A program made the position numbers and the translations under genes. Below, one piece after another: positions 38,316-48,054 of a stretch of 64,000 nt of DNA. Under the pieces are notes generated by a model. That model saw only the letters and a list, made by a program, of their open reading frames with translations, searched no databases and was not told where the DNA came from. This stretch comes from Variovorax sp. PAMC28562 (GTDB taxonomy: Bacteria; Pseudomonadota; Gammaproteobacteria; Burkholderiales; Burkholderiaceae_C): assembly GCF_014303735.1 (NCBI RefSeq), contig NZ_CP060296.1, forward strand, positions 4,629,529 to 4,693,528, read 5' to 3'. Position 1 is the first letter of the stretch; every line of letters starts with the position of its first letter.

Positions 38316-38799
38316 TTTGAGGCCAGCCATGAACACTGGCCGCGCTGGTCGGGCACGGGTGCTGCAAAGGCAATCTGTCGCTCAATGGCTTATCACTCGC
38401 TTAGCTCCATGACCGGCAAAGACGTGGCTGTAGCCCGCTGCCGAGACATACAGCCAGTGGAGAGTCGTTTCGGCCCGATTTGTTCCCTCACAAGGTTTTG
38501 AGTCGATACGGGTAATCCACGAGAACTAATTGGCATAACGGCGCGCCAAAGCAACATTTTTTGTCCAGCCCCATTAACATCTTGTCATACAAAAGGACTA
38601 CACTAATTCCATCGAATGTTGCGGCGCATCAACCCGTTGCGACATTGTGGGCAGAGGGTAGTTCTCCGATGTTGGTCGGAAGATGTACGGCATTTGCTGA
38701 CAACACAAGCCCAAGCGGATGTGTTCGAATTCTTTCGTATAGTAGTAAAGCGTTACACTGCCGCGCTGGTGGGCAGAAACCCTTTTTAGGGGGACTTTC
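38316..38799 (+). promoter_or_regulatory. Leader region of the exopolysaccharide operon
   Basis: These 484 bases between the rne terminator and the first exopolysaccharide gene hold no convincing gene. The part 38520-38760 is clearly AT-richer than the neighbourhood and must contain the operon promoter. Possible -10 elements are TATAGT (38738-38743) and TACACT (38754-38759), without well-spaced -35 boxes, so an activator may be needed. The 9-mer GTGGGCAGA occurs twice (near 38647 and 38769). No ops/JUMPstart element was seen. AGGGGG precedes the ATG at 38800 as ribosome site. Confidence 0.5.
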
Positions 38800-39522
38800 A
38801 TGTTTCGTACCGACTCGAACGCAGATGGCAATGTCGTGCGGCGCCCGACGCCAGGAGGCGGCGGTTCGCCCGCCTTCCCGGCCCCGGTCCAGCCCAAGCG
38901 GCTTAGCACTGCTCAGCGTGTCACCAAGCGCGCTGTCGATGTCCTTGGCGCGCTCGTTTTCTTCGCCTTGTTCGGCCCGCTGTACCTCCTGGTTGCACTT
39001 TGCGTAGCGGTCAGCATGGGGCGACCCGTGCATTTCTGGCAAAACCGGCTTGGCGAAAGAGGCCAGCGGTTCCGCTTCTACAAGTTTCGCTCTATGGTGC
39101 ACAACTCGGAAGAAGTACTCGACGATTACCTGAGTCGCAATGACATGGCCCGCACAGAATGGGACACCTTTCAAAAGCTCGAGAAAGATCCACGCATCAC
39201 GCCGCTGGGGCAATTCATTCGCAAACTGAGCCTCGACGAAATTCCGCAGTTCTGGAACGTGTTGAAGGGTGACATGAGCCTCGTCGGCCCGCGCCCTTGC
39301 ATGGAACGTCAGCGTTCGTTGTATGGCAAGCATTGGCCACACTACTGCTCGATGCGCCCTGGAATCACAGGTCTGTGGCAGGTGAGCGGGCGCAACAAGC
39401 TGTCTTACGCCAAGCGCGTCGAACTCGATGCGCAATATGTCAATAACTGGTCCTTGATGTTCGACGTCCAGATTCTGGTTCGGACAGTCAAGACTGTGAT
39501 TACTGGAGACGGATCGCGATGA
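38800..39522 (+). CDS. Undecaprenyl-phosphate sugar phosphotransferase (ExoY/WcaJ type)
   Basis: This enzyme starts repeat-unit assembly by moving a sugar-1-phosphate from a nucleotide sugar to undecaprenyl phosphate at the inner membrane. The product has 240 residues, the short ExoY-like form with only the bacterial sugar transferase domain. A re-entrant/membrane helix at about 44-66 ([24 protein letters not shown]) is followed by the family boxes FYKFRSMV, [27 protein letters not shown] (seen as [11 protein letters not shown] and MSLVGPRP) and [13 protein letters not shown]. The donor sugar (Gal or Glc) cannot be told. It is first in the operon and overlaps manC by four bases. Confidence 0.93.
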   Translation: MFRTDSNADGNVVRRPTPGGGGSPAFPAPVQPKRLSTAQRVTKRAVDVLGALVFFALFGPLYLLVALCVAVSMGRPVHFWQNRLGERGQRFRFYKFRSMVHNSEEVLDDYLSRNDMARTEWDTFQKLEKDPRITPLGQFIRKLSLDEIPQFWNVLKGDMSLVGPRPCMERQRSLYGKHWPHYCSMRPGITGLWQVSGRNKLSYAKRVELDAQYVNNWSLMFDVQILVRTVKTVITGDGSR

Positions 39523-40961
39523 ATCCAATCAAGCCGGTCATCTTGTGTGGCGGCGCAGGGACCCGGCTTTGGCCCTTGTCGCGCAAGGCGCTTCCCAAGC
39601 AGTTCGCACCTTTGCTCAATGGCAAGAGCCTGTTGCAGCTGACGTTGGAACGACTGCGTGTACTCAACGCCGAAGTGATGTGCGTCGCTGCAGAAGAGCA
39701 TCGCTTCCTTGTCCAGGAAGCGATCGATGCAGCGGCAGTGCACGGCACCCAATTGCTCGAACCTGTCGCACGCAACACAGCTGCTGCTATGGCTATCGCT
39801 GCCCTGCTGTGTGAGCCGGATCAGTTGATGTTGTTTGCACCGGCCGACCACCACATCCCCGATGCCGAAGGCTTCGCCGCTACGGTGCGCAGCGGCATTG
39901 AAGCTGCGATGGCGGGCAACATCGTCACGTTCGGAGTGGCCCCTACTTTTCCGAGCACAGGCTATGGCTACATCCGCCAAGGCGACGCGCTCGGTTTGGA
40001 CGGCGACATGGCGATCGCGCGCCGTGTCGATGCCTTCATCGAAAAACCGGTGGCTGCGGACGCCGTTCAGTTGGTATTGGCCGGCGGGAATTTTTGGAAT
40101 GCGGGCATCGTGCTGGTCAGGGCCAACGTCCTGGTAGATGCCCTGCGCGCACACGCGCCAGACATTCTGGAAGCCTGCAAATTGGCCACCGCTGCGCCTG
40201 AGCAGGATGGCAGCTTCCTGCGAATGAACCGAAGCGCATTCGAGAGTTGCCGCAGCCAGAGCATCGACTATGCGGTGCTGGAGCAGTGCGACCACGTCGC
40301 GGTCGTCCCGTTCGCAGGGGTCTGGAGCGATGTGGGCAGCTGGAACGCAGTTGCAGAGCTCTATCCGCAAGATGCTGACGGAAACCGGGTGCATGGTCAC
40401 GGCTTTTCGGTCGACTCTCGCAACACGTTCATCCATGCACCGAACCGTCCAGTCGTTGCGCTGGGCACCGACGATCTCATCATCGTCGACACACCGGACG
40501 CAGTGCTCGTTGCCCACGCGAGCAACGCAGAGCAAGTGAAGAACGTCGTGAACCTGCTTGTGTCCAACGGGCAGGTTCAGGCCACCGAACACAGACGCGT
40601 CGCGAGGCCCTGGGGTGCGTACGACAGCGTCGACAACGGCGAGCGTTTCGAAGTCAAGCGGCTGAGTGTCAAACCTGGTGCCAAGCTCTCACTGCGCATG
40701 CATCACCACCGCGCCGAGCATTGGGTGGTCGTCAAGGGCACCGCTCGCGTGACACGCGACAACGAAACGATTCTGCTGCGCGAGAACGAATCGATTTTTA
40801 TCCCGCTTGGTAGCGTCTATCGACTCGAGAATCCGGGAAAGATCCCGCTCGAAGTGATCGAAATCCAGTCCGGGAGCTATCTCGGCAAAGACGACATCGT
40901 GCGCTTCGACGACAACTACGGTGTCGTCATTCCTGTCACCGTGCCGCGTAAGCACGCATAA
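39519..40961 (+). CDS. manC: Mannose-1-phosphate guanylyltransferase / mannose-6-phosphate isomerase
   Basis: This is a bifunctional type II PMI-GMP enzyme that makes mannose-6-phosphate and GDP-mannose. The product has 480 residues. The N-terminal nucleotidyltransferase has the signature [19 protein letters not shown] (residues 11-29) and FAPADHHI. The C-terminal cupin isomerase shows the metal-binding [16 protein letters not shown] and [19 protein letters not shown]. It supplies substrate to Gmd and Fcl downstream. No phosphomannomutase gene is in the window, so that step must be encoded elsewhere. Confidence 0.95.
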   Translation: MNPIKPVILCGGAGTRLWPLSRKALPKQFAPLLNGKSLLQLTLERLRVLNAEVMCVAAEEHRFLVQEAIDAAAVHGTQLLEPVARNTAAAMAIAALLCEPDQLMLFAPADHHIPDAEGFAATVRSGIEAAMAGNIVTFGVAPTFPSTGYGYIRQGDALGLDGDMAIARRVDAFIEKPVAADAVQLVLAGGNFWNAGIVLVRANVLVDALRAHAPDILEACKLATAAPEQDGSFLRMNRSAFESCRSQSIDYAVLEQCDHVAVVPFAGVWSDVGSWNAVAELYPQDADGNRVHGHGFSVDSRNTFIHAPNRPVVALGTDDLIIVDTPDAVLVAHASNAEQVKNVVNLLVSNGQVQATEHRRVARPWGAYDSVDNGERFEVKRLSVKPGAKLSLRMHHHRAEHWVVVKGTARVTRDNETILLRENESIFIPLGSVYRLENPGKIPLEVIEIQSGSYLGKDDIVRFDDNYGVVIPVTVPRKHA

Positions 40962-40981
40962 CCGACCGCCTGGAGCACCTC

Positions 40982-41968
40982 ATGAGCTTGCCATCCGACA
41001 CATCGAAGCGAATTTACGTTGCCGGCCATCGCGGCATGGTGGGTAGCGCGATCGTTCGCGAACTGCACCTTCGCGGATTCATGAACATCGTGACGCGTAC
41101 CCGTAGCCAACTCGATCTGACCAACCAGAGCGAGGTCAAAGCCTTTTTCAAGAGCGAGGCCGTCGACGAGGTCTACATGGCAGCGGCCAAGGTCGGCGGC
41201 ATCCACGCCAACAATACCTACCCTGCCGAGTTCATCTATTCCAACCTGATGGTGGAAGCCAACGTCGTGCATGAAGCTTGGCGTGCAGGCGTCAACAAAC
41301 TTTTGTTTCTTGGGTCGAGTTGCATCTATCCGCGACTTGCGCCGCAGCCGATGGCAGAGAACGCGTTGCTGTCAGGTTCGCTCGAACCTACCAATGAGCC
41401 ATATGCCGTCGCCAAGATTGCCGGCATCAAGCTGTGCGAAAGCTACAACCGTCAATACGGCACCGACTATCGAAGCGTCATGCCGACCAATCTGTATGGT
41501 CCCGGCGACAACTACCATCCTGAAAACAGCCACGTGCTGCCGGCGATGATCCGTCGATTCCACGAAGCGAAGCTGGCTGAAACGCCGCAAGTCGTCATCT
41601 GGGGCACAGGCTCCGCCAAGCGCGAGTTCCTGTACGTCGACGACATGGCCAAGGCCTGCATTCACGTGATGGATCTGTCCGCGCACACGTACAAGGCAAA
41701 CACCGAGGTCATGCACAGCCACATCAATGTCGGCACAGGTGAAGATCTTTCGATCGCCGACCTTGCGCGCCTGGTTGCCAAGGTCGTCGGTTATGAGGGC
41801 GAGATCGTTCAGGATGTGAGCAAGCCCGACGGCGCGCCGCGCAAACTGCTGAACGTCGACAGGCTGAACAATCTTGGCTGGCAAGCCAGTACCGAACTCG
41901 GAGCCGGCATCGCACTGGCTTACGAAGACTTTATCGAAACCACGCAATCTGTAGAGCACGCCCAATGA
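40982..41968 (+). CDS. fcl: GDP-L-fucose synthase
   Basis: Fcl (WcaG) epimerises and reduces GDP-4-keto-6-deoxymannose to GDP-L-fucose using NADPH. The 328-residue product is an extended SDR. The Rossmann loop is GHRGMVGSA (residues 15-23). [14 protein letters not shown] carries Ser113/Cys114, and the catalytic pair Tyr141 and Lys145 lies in [15 protein letters not shown]. The nucleotide-sugar segment [19 protein letters not shown] is highly typical. It comes 20 bases after manC and overlaps gmd by four bases. Order fcl then gmd is the reverse of E. coli colanic acid genes. Confidence 0.96.
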   Translation: MSLPSDTSKRIYVAGHRGMVGSAIVRELHLRGFMNIVTRTRSQLDLTNQSEVKAFFKSEAVDEVYMAAAKVGGIHANNTYPAEFIYSNLMVEANVVHEAWRAGVNKLLFLGSSCIYPRLAPQPMAENALLSGSLEPTNEPYAVAKIAGIKLCESYNRQYGTDYRSVMPTNLYGPGDNYHPENSHVLPAMIRRFHEAKLAETPQVVIWGTGSAKREFLYVDDMAKACIHVMDLSAHTYKANTEVMHSHINVGTGEDLSIADLARLVAKVVGYEGEIVQDVSKPDGAPRKLLNVDRLNNLGWQASTELGAGIALAYEDFIETTQSVEHAQ

Positions 41969-43089
41969 CTTTGAAGAAAGCCCTGATCACCGGGATCACC
42001 GGCCAGGACGGCTCGTACCTTGCGGAACTGCTGCTTGAAAAGGGATATGAAGTGCATGGCATCAAGCGCCGCGCTTCCTCGTTCAATACCGAGCGCATCG
42101 ATCATTTGTTGGAAGACACGCCCGATCATGATCGCCGCCTGCATATGCACTACGGTGACCTGACCGACACCAGCAATCTCACGAGCATCATCCAACAGGT
42201 CCAACCCGACGAGGTGTACAACCTCGGCGCGCAAAGCCATGTCGCGGTGAGCTTCGACTCGCCCGAGTACACCGCCAATGTGGACGCGATGGGCACGCTT
42301 CGTTTGCTCGAAGCGATTCGAATCCTCGGACTGCAGCACAAGACCCGCTTCTATCAGGCGAGTACCAGCGAACTGTATGGTCTCGTTCAGGAGATTCCGC
42401 AGCGCGAAAGTACACCGTTCTATCCACGCAGCCCGTACGGCGTGGCCAAACTCTACGCTTACTGGATCACCAAGAACTACCGAGAGGCCTACGGCATGTA
42501 TGCCTGCAACGGCGTACTCTTCAATCACGAGAGCCCGCGCCGTGGAGAAACGTTCGTTACCCGCAAGATCACGCGCGGGCTGGCCAACATCGCTCAAGGC
42601 CTAGAGCAGTGCATACACATGGGCAACCTGGATGCGCTGCGCGACTGGGGCCATGCGCAAGACTACGTCCGCATGCAGTGGATGATGCTGCAGCAAGAAG
42701 AGGCACGCGATTACGTCATCGCGACCGGCGTGCAATACAGCGTGCGCGAGTTCATCGCAAAGGCAGCCGAACAGTTGGGCATCACGCTCGAGTTCGTCGG
42801 CAAAGGCGTCGAAGAGAAAGCGATCGTTCGCAAGATTACCGGGGATAAGGCGCCTGCCGTCCAGGTCGACCAGGTTCTAGTACAAGTCGAAGCTCGGTAC
42901 TTTCGCCCCGCCGAAGTCGAAACACTGCTGGGTGATCCTTCACTGGCAAAATTGGATCTCGGATGGGTGCCCCAAATCACCCTCGACGTCATGGTTGCCG
43001 AGATGGTGGCAAACGATCTCGACCGCGCCAAACGATATGCCTTACTGAAGACACACGGCTACTCGATATCCGTCAGCAAGGAAGATTGA
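41965..43089 (+). CDS. gmd: GDP-mannose 4,6-dehydratase
   Basis: Gmd converts GDP-mannose to GDP-4-keto-6-deoxymannose, the substrate of Fcl. The 374-residue product begins with the cofactor loop [17 protein letters not shown]. Family signatures are [28 protein letters not shown] (catalytic Ser/Glu region) and [12 protein letters not shown] (Tyr-x-x-x-Lys). [19 protein letters not shown] is diagnostic for Gmd. A 10-base gap leads to the flippase gene. Confidence 0.97.
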   Translation: MTLKKALITGITGQDGSYLAELLLEKGYEVHGIKRRASSFNTERIDHLLEDTPDHDRRLHMHYGDLTDTSNLTSIIQQVQPDEVYNLGAQSHVAVSFDSPEYTANVDAMGTLRLLEAIRILGLQHKTRFYQASTSELYGLVQEIPQRESTPFYPRSPYGVAKLYAYWITKNYREAYGMYACNGVLFNHESPRRGETFVTRKITRGLANIAQGLEQCIHMGNLDALRDWGHAQDYVRMQWMMLQQEEARDYVIATGVQYSVREFIAKAAEQLGITLEFVGKGVEEKAIVRKITGDKAPAVQVDQVLVQVEARYFRPAEVETLLGDPSLAKLDLGWVPQITLDVMVAEMVANDLDRAKRYALLKTHGYSISVSKED

Positions 43090-43099
43090 GCGCATTCCC

Positions 43100-44611
43100 A
43101 TGGTGATTTCTCTACGCCGTTTTGCGAGCAACGCCGCGCTGTCCGTGCTGCAGGTGCTTGTCTCCGGCGTTATCCTTTTTCTGTTGTATCGCTATCTGCT
43201 CAAGCACCTCGGTGCCGAGCAGTTGGGCCTGTGGTCGGTGCTGCTTGCCAGCACGTCGTTCGCGCGACTGAGTGATTTCGGATTGACCGGCGGCGTCGTC
43301 AAGTTCGTTGCTCGTTATCGCGGCAAGGACGACCCGGTCGGTGCCTCGGAAGTCGTTCAGACCACCGTGTTGACCATCGCCGTGGTAATGGGCGCGGTGC
43401 TGGTGGCACTCTATCCATTGCTCATCCACATCCTGAACTGGACGCTTCCCGCAGCCTCTATCCACGAAGCACGCAGCATCCTGCCGTGGGCTGTGCTGAG
43501 TGTTTGGGTCGGGGCCATTGCGGGTGTGTTTCAGGCAGGAATCGACGGCTGCCAACGCGCGGGCTTGAGGCACATCATCTCCATCGGCGGAAACGTCTTC
43601 CTGATCGTTTGCGTCATCTGGTTCGTGCCCAAGTACGGTCTGGAAGCTTTGGCTCGCGTGCAAGTCGCGCAATGGGTTGTGGTCGGCATCGCCAACTGGG
43701 TTTTGTTGCGTTTCCTGATGAAGGAACTCCCGCTGCTTCCATGGCGCTGGTCGAAGCCGCGTTTCAAGGAAATGCTTGGCTACGGCCTCAACTTCCAGTT
43801 CGTGATGATCGCCGTCATGCTGTGCGACCCGGTAACCAAACTCCTGATGAGCCGGTTTGGTGGCTTGAGTTCGGCGGCGTATTACGAAATGGCTAGCCAG
43901 CTCGTCATCCGTGTTCGGACGCTTCTCGTTTCGGCCAACGCAGTCATCGTTCCTGTCATCGCTGAACTTCAGGAGAAGTCGCCGGAGAAGTTGCGTGACG
44001 TTTACGTCCGTGCCTATGAAACGGTTTTCTTTCTGGCACTGCCGGTCTATGCGGGCATGTTCTTGCTTTTACCGTTGGTGTCGGAAGTCTGGATCGGCCA
44101 CGTCGAACCGCAGTTCATCGTCTTCGCCGCCATCCTGATAGGCACCTACTTCCTGAACAATCTGGAAGTACCCGCGTATTTCGACAACCTCGGGACGGGC
44201 GAACTGGGCTGGAACAGCGTGGCGCACTTCACTATGGCCGGGCTGAACGCCGCTCTGGGTGCGTTGTTCGGCTACCTGTGGGGCGCCGTTGGCGTCGCAG
44301 CAGGCGCATCCATCGCATTGCTGGTGTCGAGCGCCATGGTGCTGTGGTTTGTCAACCGCAAATACAAGGTGCCTATGCGGCAATTGATCCCGCGCGATCA
44401 CCGACTGATCGCCGTGGTGATCGGCTGCGTCACGATCGCCGGCATCGCCTGGCTGGCGTGGATCCAGACTCAGGGCCTGAGCATCCTCACGAACACGGGC
44501 ATGGCGGTTGCGGCATTCGTCGCCGCGTACGTCGCGGTGGGCTGGAGGCATCCGTACCGCCATCAACTCGAGCGCTCCTGGCGCGACCACTTCTCGGGGA
44601 CCGCCAAATGA
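43100..44611 (+). CDS. wzx: Polysaccharide repeat-unit flippase, Wzx-like (PST family)
   Basis: The product has 503 residues and about 12-14 membrane helices. The opening is typical of polysaccharide translocases (SNAALSVLQVLVSGVILFLLYRYLLKHLGAEQLGLWSVL). The likely role is moving lipid-linked repeat units across the inner membrane. Helix-rich MATE/MVF-type proteins are hard to tell apart by sequence; context with an initiating transferase, a Wzy-like protein and glycosyltransferases supports Wzx. The ATG of the next gene overlaps its stop (ATGA). A start codon one or two codons away is possible. Confidence 0.85.
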   Translation: MVISLRRFASNAALSVLQVLVSGVILFLLYRYLLKHLGAEQLGLWSVLLASTSFARLSDFGLTGGVVKFVARYRGKDDPVGASEVVQTTVLTIAVVMGAVLVALYPLLIHILNWTLPAASIHEARSILPWAVLSVWVGAIAGVFQAGIDGCQRAGLRHIISIGGNVFLIVCVIWFVPKYGLEALARVQVAQWVVVGIANWVLLRFLMKELPLLPWRWSKPRFKEMLGYGLNFQFVMIAVMLCDPVTKLLMSRFGGLSSAAYYEMASQLVIRVRTLLVSANAVIVPVIAELQEKSPEKLRDVYVRAYETVFFLALPVYAGMFLLLPLVSEVWIGHVEPQFIVFAAILIGTYFLNNLEVPAYFDNLGTGELGWNSVAHFTMAGLNAALGALFGYLWGAVGVAAGASIALLVSSAMVLWFVNRKYKVPMRQLIPRDHRLIAVVIGCVTIAGIAWLAWIQTQGLSILTNTGMAVAAFVAAYVAVGWRHPYRHQLERSWRDHFSGTAK

Positions 44612-45882
44612 GTACAGCCGTCGCATCGCCCATCTCGATCTCGCTCTCTTCGCTCCGCGTGATGTGGATCGCCATGGGAATGATCGCGGCCGTCAAGATC
44701 AATGTGATCGGCGAGATTTATATCGGCGAGGTGCTGGCCCTTGTCGCGCTGCCATTCCTCTTGTTGAAGCGCAGGGTCGACAGGAACGTCGCTTTTGTCA
44801 TCGGTCTCGCGGTGTTCTGGAGTGCGGGGCAGTTCATCTCCGACCTGATCAACCAGACCGATCGCAACCTGTCTGTGAAGGGTGTAATGGCACCCCTCGT
44901 GTTCGCGGCCACCATCGGCTCGACGATGATCCTTTTCGATCGCTACCCAAAGCGCATGCCATCACTGTTGCTGGGCGTTGCCCTGACGCTTTTCGTCGAT
45001 GTGATCTTCACGCCTACGCCTGAGCAAATCTTCGAGCCCTGGAAATGGGGATACGGCGTCGCCACACTCGGCATAGGCTTGGTCTGGCTTTCGTTCTTCC
45101 GTGCGCGAAGCCTGTTGCTCATGAGCCTCGCGGTGCTTGCCTTCTTTGTCGCATGCATTCTTGCCAGCGCGCGGTCACTCGCCATGATCCCCCTCGCAGG
45201 TTTCGCGGCTTACGTTTTTTGGCACACCGACATTGCACGCAGTTTCAAGCGCTGGCTCACCGGCCGCTTCGGGCCTCTCAAGATCGCGGCGCTCGTCATC
45301 GCAGTAACTTGGGCGCTGAACACCGGCCTGACAGCGTTTTTCTCATCCGGCGTGCTGGACCCGTTCCTTGCACCGACAGTGTCGGCCAAATACAAGCAGC
45401 AGGCTTCCGCCGACGTGGGGCTGCTTCTTGCCGGGCGTTCTGAATCACTCATTTCGATCCAGGCCTACCTCGACGCACCGATAGTCGGCCACGGTTCGTG
45501 GGCACAAGACAAATCCGGCTACATCTCGCGCTACACGGCGCTGTTGTACAAGCTGGGCATCACCGACAACCTGAATAACGACGACGCGACCGACCTCGCG
45601 CTCATTCCTGCGCACTCGTATCTTTTCGGTGCCCTGGTGTGGAGTGGCGTGGCAGGCGGCATCTTCTGGATTGCCTTTACGTTCCGCGTCATAAAGCGAT
45701 ATTTGAAGTTCGCTACGCGCCTTCCGCTCTACTTTCATGTGGGCTTGGTCAACTTGCTCTGGAACCTATTTTTCTCCCCCTTTGGTGCCGACGCACGCTG
45801 GGCCGTCGCGGTGTTTATCGCGGCGCTGTTTGCGTGTTGCAACCAGTTGGGCAGAACCACCACTCAGTCGCCAGCCGCGTGA
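44608..45882 (+). CDS. wzy: Wzy-like O-antigen/exopolysaccharide polymerase
   Basis: The product is a polytopic membrane protein of 424 residues with about 10-11 helices. It has one large extracytoplasmic loop (about 265-345) holding DAPIVGHGSWAQDKSG and then AHSYLFGALVWSGVAGGIFW. This glycine-histidine-glycine loop followed by His-Ser-x-Leu and a late helix pair is the usual Wzy/O-antigen ligase layout. Sequence in this family is poorly conserved, so the call depends on topology and context. The ATG at 44608 overlaps the wzx stop. The stop overlaps the next gene's GTG start. Confidence 0.75.
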   Translation: MSTAVASPISISLSSLRVMWIAMGMIAAVKINVIGEIYIGEVLALVALPFLLLKRRVDRNVAFVIGLAVFWSAGQFISDLINQTDRNLSVKGVMAPLVFAATIGSTMILFDRYPKRMPSLLLGVALTLFVDVIFTPTPEQIFEPWKWGYGVATLGIGLVWLSFFRARSLLLMSLAVLAFFVACILASARSLAMIPLAGFAAYVFWHTDIARSFKRWLTGRFGPLKIAALVIAVTWALNTGLTAFFSSGVLDPFLAPTVSAKYKQQASADVGLLLAGRSESLISIQAYLDAPIVGHGSWAQDKSGYISRYTALLYKLGITDNLNNDDATDLALIPAHSYLFGALVWSGVAGGIFWIAFTFRVIKRYLKFATRLPLYFHVGLVNLLWNLFFSPFGADARWAVAVFIAALFACCNQLGRTTTQSPAA

Positions 45883-47102
45883 AACTCCTGCATCTCGTTT
45901 CCTCGATCGATCCCCGTGGCGGCGGCATTTCCGAAGGTGTCGTCCGCCTACAAAGCGCCTTGTCGCGGGCCGGCCATGAAGGCGAAATCCTTACGCTCGA
46001 TGCGCCGGACGAGCCATTCGTTAAAGCGTTTCCCGGGAAGATTCACGCGCTCGGCCCTTCGCGCGCCACCTATGCCTACACGCCTGGGCTCACCCCCTGG
46101 CTCCGCCAGCATGCAAGCGACTACGACGCCGTCATCGTGAATGGCCTCTGGCAGTACACCGGTCTGGGTGCTCTGCGGGCACTGGGTGCGCTGGGCGATG
46201 CCGCACCGCCTTATTTCGTTTTTCCGCATGGCATGCTGGACCCTTGGTTCAAGCGACGCTATCCACTCAAGCACCTGAAGAAATCGCTTTACTGGGCACT
46301 GGCGGAGTACAGGGTCTTGCACAACGCGGCCGCCGTGCTCTTTACGTGCGAAGAAGAAAGATTGCTCGCACGCGAATCGTTCTGGCCCTACCGCTGTGAC
46401 GAGGCAGTCGTGTCCTACGGCACTTCAGAGCCGCCCGCTGAATCGAGCCACCTCACCGAAAGCTTTCTTCAAACCTTTCCGGCGTTGCGCGAAAAGCGAC
46501 TCGTGCTTTTCCTGGGTCGTATCCACGAGAAGAAAGGTTGCGATCTTTTGATCGACGCCTTCGCGCAGGCAGCAGCCCGTTCGCCCGATGTTCATCTTGT
46601 CATGGCCGGCCCTGACCAGGAAGGCTGGGTCGACGCTTTGCAGGCGCGTGCCCAGGAACTCGGGATCGCCAATCGCATCACTTGGGCCGGAATGCTCTCG
46701 GGTGACGTCAAGTGGGGTGCCTTCTATGCCTGTGAAGTGTTTTGCCTGCCGTCGCACCAGGAGAATTTCGGGATCGCCGTGGCCGAGGCACTTGCCTGCG
46801 GTCGACCCGTGCTGATCTCCGACAAGGTCAACATCTGGCGCGAAGTGGCGGACGATGCCGCCGGCCTCGTCGATACCGACACGCTGCCAGGCACCCAACA
46901 GCTGCTGCAACGCTGGCTCGATGCGACGCCGGCAGAAATGGCCGCGATGAGATCAGCCGCACGGCGCTGTTTCGAGCAGCGCTTTCGCATCGAGCAAGTC
47001 GCACAGAATCTGGTCCAGGCGATTCGCCAGTACGCGCCCAGCCTGTCGGTTGCGGCAACTGCTCAGAGTCCTGCGCAGGATGTGCAGGACGTAGGCGTTT
47101 GA
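45879..47102 (+). CDS. Glycosyltransferase, GT-B fold (family 4-like)
   Basis: The product has 407 residues from a GTG start at 45879 that overlaps the upstream stop. The N-terminal half begins with a GGGISEGVVRLQSALSRAGHE acceptor-domain loop. The C-terminal donor domain has LFLGRIHEKKGCDLLIDAFA, the PDQEGW region, and the family 4 E-x7-E-like SHQENFGIAVAEALACGRPVL. It is probably cytoplasmic and membrane-associated, adding one sugar of the repeat unit. Donor and linkage are unknown. Only one base separates it from the next gene. Confidence 0.88.
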   Translation: MKLLHLVSSIDPRGGGISEGVVRLQSALSRAGHEGEILTLDAPDEPFVKAFPGKIHALGPSRATYAYTPGLTPWLRQHASDYDAVIVNGLWQYTGLGALRALGALGDAAPPYFVFPHGMLDPWFKRRYPLKHLKKSLYWALAEYRVLHNAAAVLFTCEEERLLARESFWPYRCDEAVVSYGTSEPPAESSHLTESFLQTFPALREKRLVLFLGRIHEKKGCDLLIDAFAQAAARSPDVHLVMAGPDQEGWVDALQARAQELGIANRITWAGMLSGDVKWGAFYACEVFCLPSHQENFGIAVAEALACGRPVLISDKVNIWREVADDAAGLVDTDTLPGTQQLLQRWLDATPAEMAAMRSAARRCFEQRFRIEQVAQNLVQAIRQYAPSLSVAATAQSPAQDVQDVGV

Positions 47103-47103
47103 A

Positions 47104-48054
47104 ATGACAGCGACGTTGGGGTTGTGCGTGGTCGTGCTCACGCACAACGAAGAGCAGCACATCGAGCGCGCGCTGAAAAGCGTGGCGGGTATTGCGAGCG
47201 AGGTGTTCGTCGTCGATTCCGGATCAACCGATCGCACCACTGAAATCGCAAGACAGCACGGCGCCACTGTGCTGTTTCATCCGTTCGTCAATCAGGCGCG
47301 CCAGTTTCAATGGGCGCTCGACCACGCGCCAATCACCGCCGACTGGATCATGCGGCTCGACGCCGACGAAGTGATCGAGGCAGATCTCTCGGCCGAGATC
47401 GCGACGAAGCTTCCACACCTGCCCAAAGAAGTCGTCGGCATCAACCTGAAGCGAAAGCACATCTTCATGGGCCGCTGGGTGCGACACGGCGGCCGCTACC
47501 CGCTCGTCCTGCTTCGCATATGGCGTCGTGGTCTGGGCCGCGTCGAAGATCGCTGGATGGACGAACACGTGATCGTTCGCGGTGGCCGCACCGAAACATT
47601 CGATGGCAGTTTTGCGGACGACAACCTGAATGACCTGAGTTTCTTCACGCAGAAGCACAATAAGTACGCGACGCGCGAAGCAATCGAAATCCTCAATCAG
47701 CGGCATAACCTGTTCCCGCACGACGACGGCATGAGCAAAGACAGTGCATCGACGCAGGCGTCGGCCAAGCGCTGGATCAAGGAGCGTGTGTACAACCGCA
47801 TCCCCTTCACGGTCAGCGCCCCTGCTTATTTCATCTGGCGTTATGTTTTTCAGCTCGGGTTTCTCGACGGCCGTTCCGGCTTGGTTTATCACGCACTTCA
47901 AGGGTTTTGGTATCGGTTTCTGGTTGGTGCGAAGGTGATGGAACTTGAGCGTGCCACCGCCCACCTCAACGACAAGAATTCAATGATTGCCGAGTTATCG
48001 CGCCTCACGGGCCACACTCTGGCGCGTCCGCCCGCTGAAGGCGCTTCGCGGTGA
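47104..48054 (+). CDS. Glycosyltransferase, GT2 family (WaaE/KdtX-like)
   Basis: The product has 316 residues and a GT-A fold. The N-terminal signature LCVVVLTHNEEQHIERALKSV is followed by EVFVVDSGSTDRTTEIARQHGA, and the metal-binding DADE lies in IMRLDADEVIEADL. Downstream EDRWMDEHVIVRGG is typical of the WaaE/KdtX-like subgroup of lipopolysaccharide core and exopolysaccharide enzymes. The acceptor and sugar are not predictable. The stop overlaps the next gene's GTG. Confidence 0.88.
   Translation: MTATLGLCVVVLTHNEEQHIERALKSVAGIASEVFVVDSGSTDRTTEIARQHGATVLFHPFVNQARQFQWALDHAPITADWIMRLDADEVIEADLSAEIATKLPHLPKEVVGINLKRKHIFMGRWVRHGGRYPLVLLRIWRRGLGRVEDRWMDEHVIVRGGRTETFDGSFADDNLNDLSFFTQKHNKYATREAIEILNQRHNLFPHDDGMSKDSASTQASAKRWIKERVYNRIPFTVSAPAYFIWRYVFQLGFLDGRSGLVYHALQGFWYRFLVGAKVMELERATAHLNDKNSMIAELSRLTGHTLARPPAEGASR

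Noticed and set aside
38316..38799. JUMPstart/ops element before the exopolysaccharide operon
   Set aside because: No GGCGGTAG-type ops core was found. GGCAGAGGGTAG at about 38650 differs too much.
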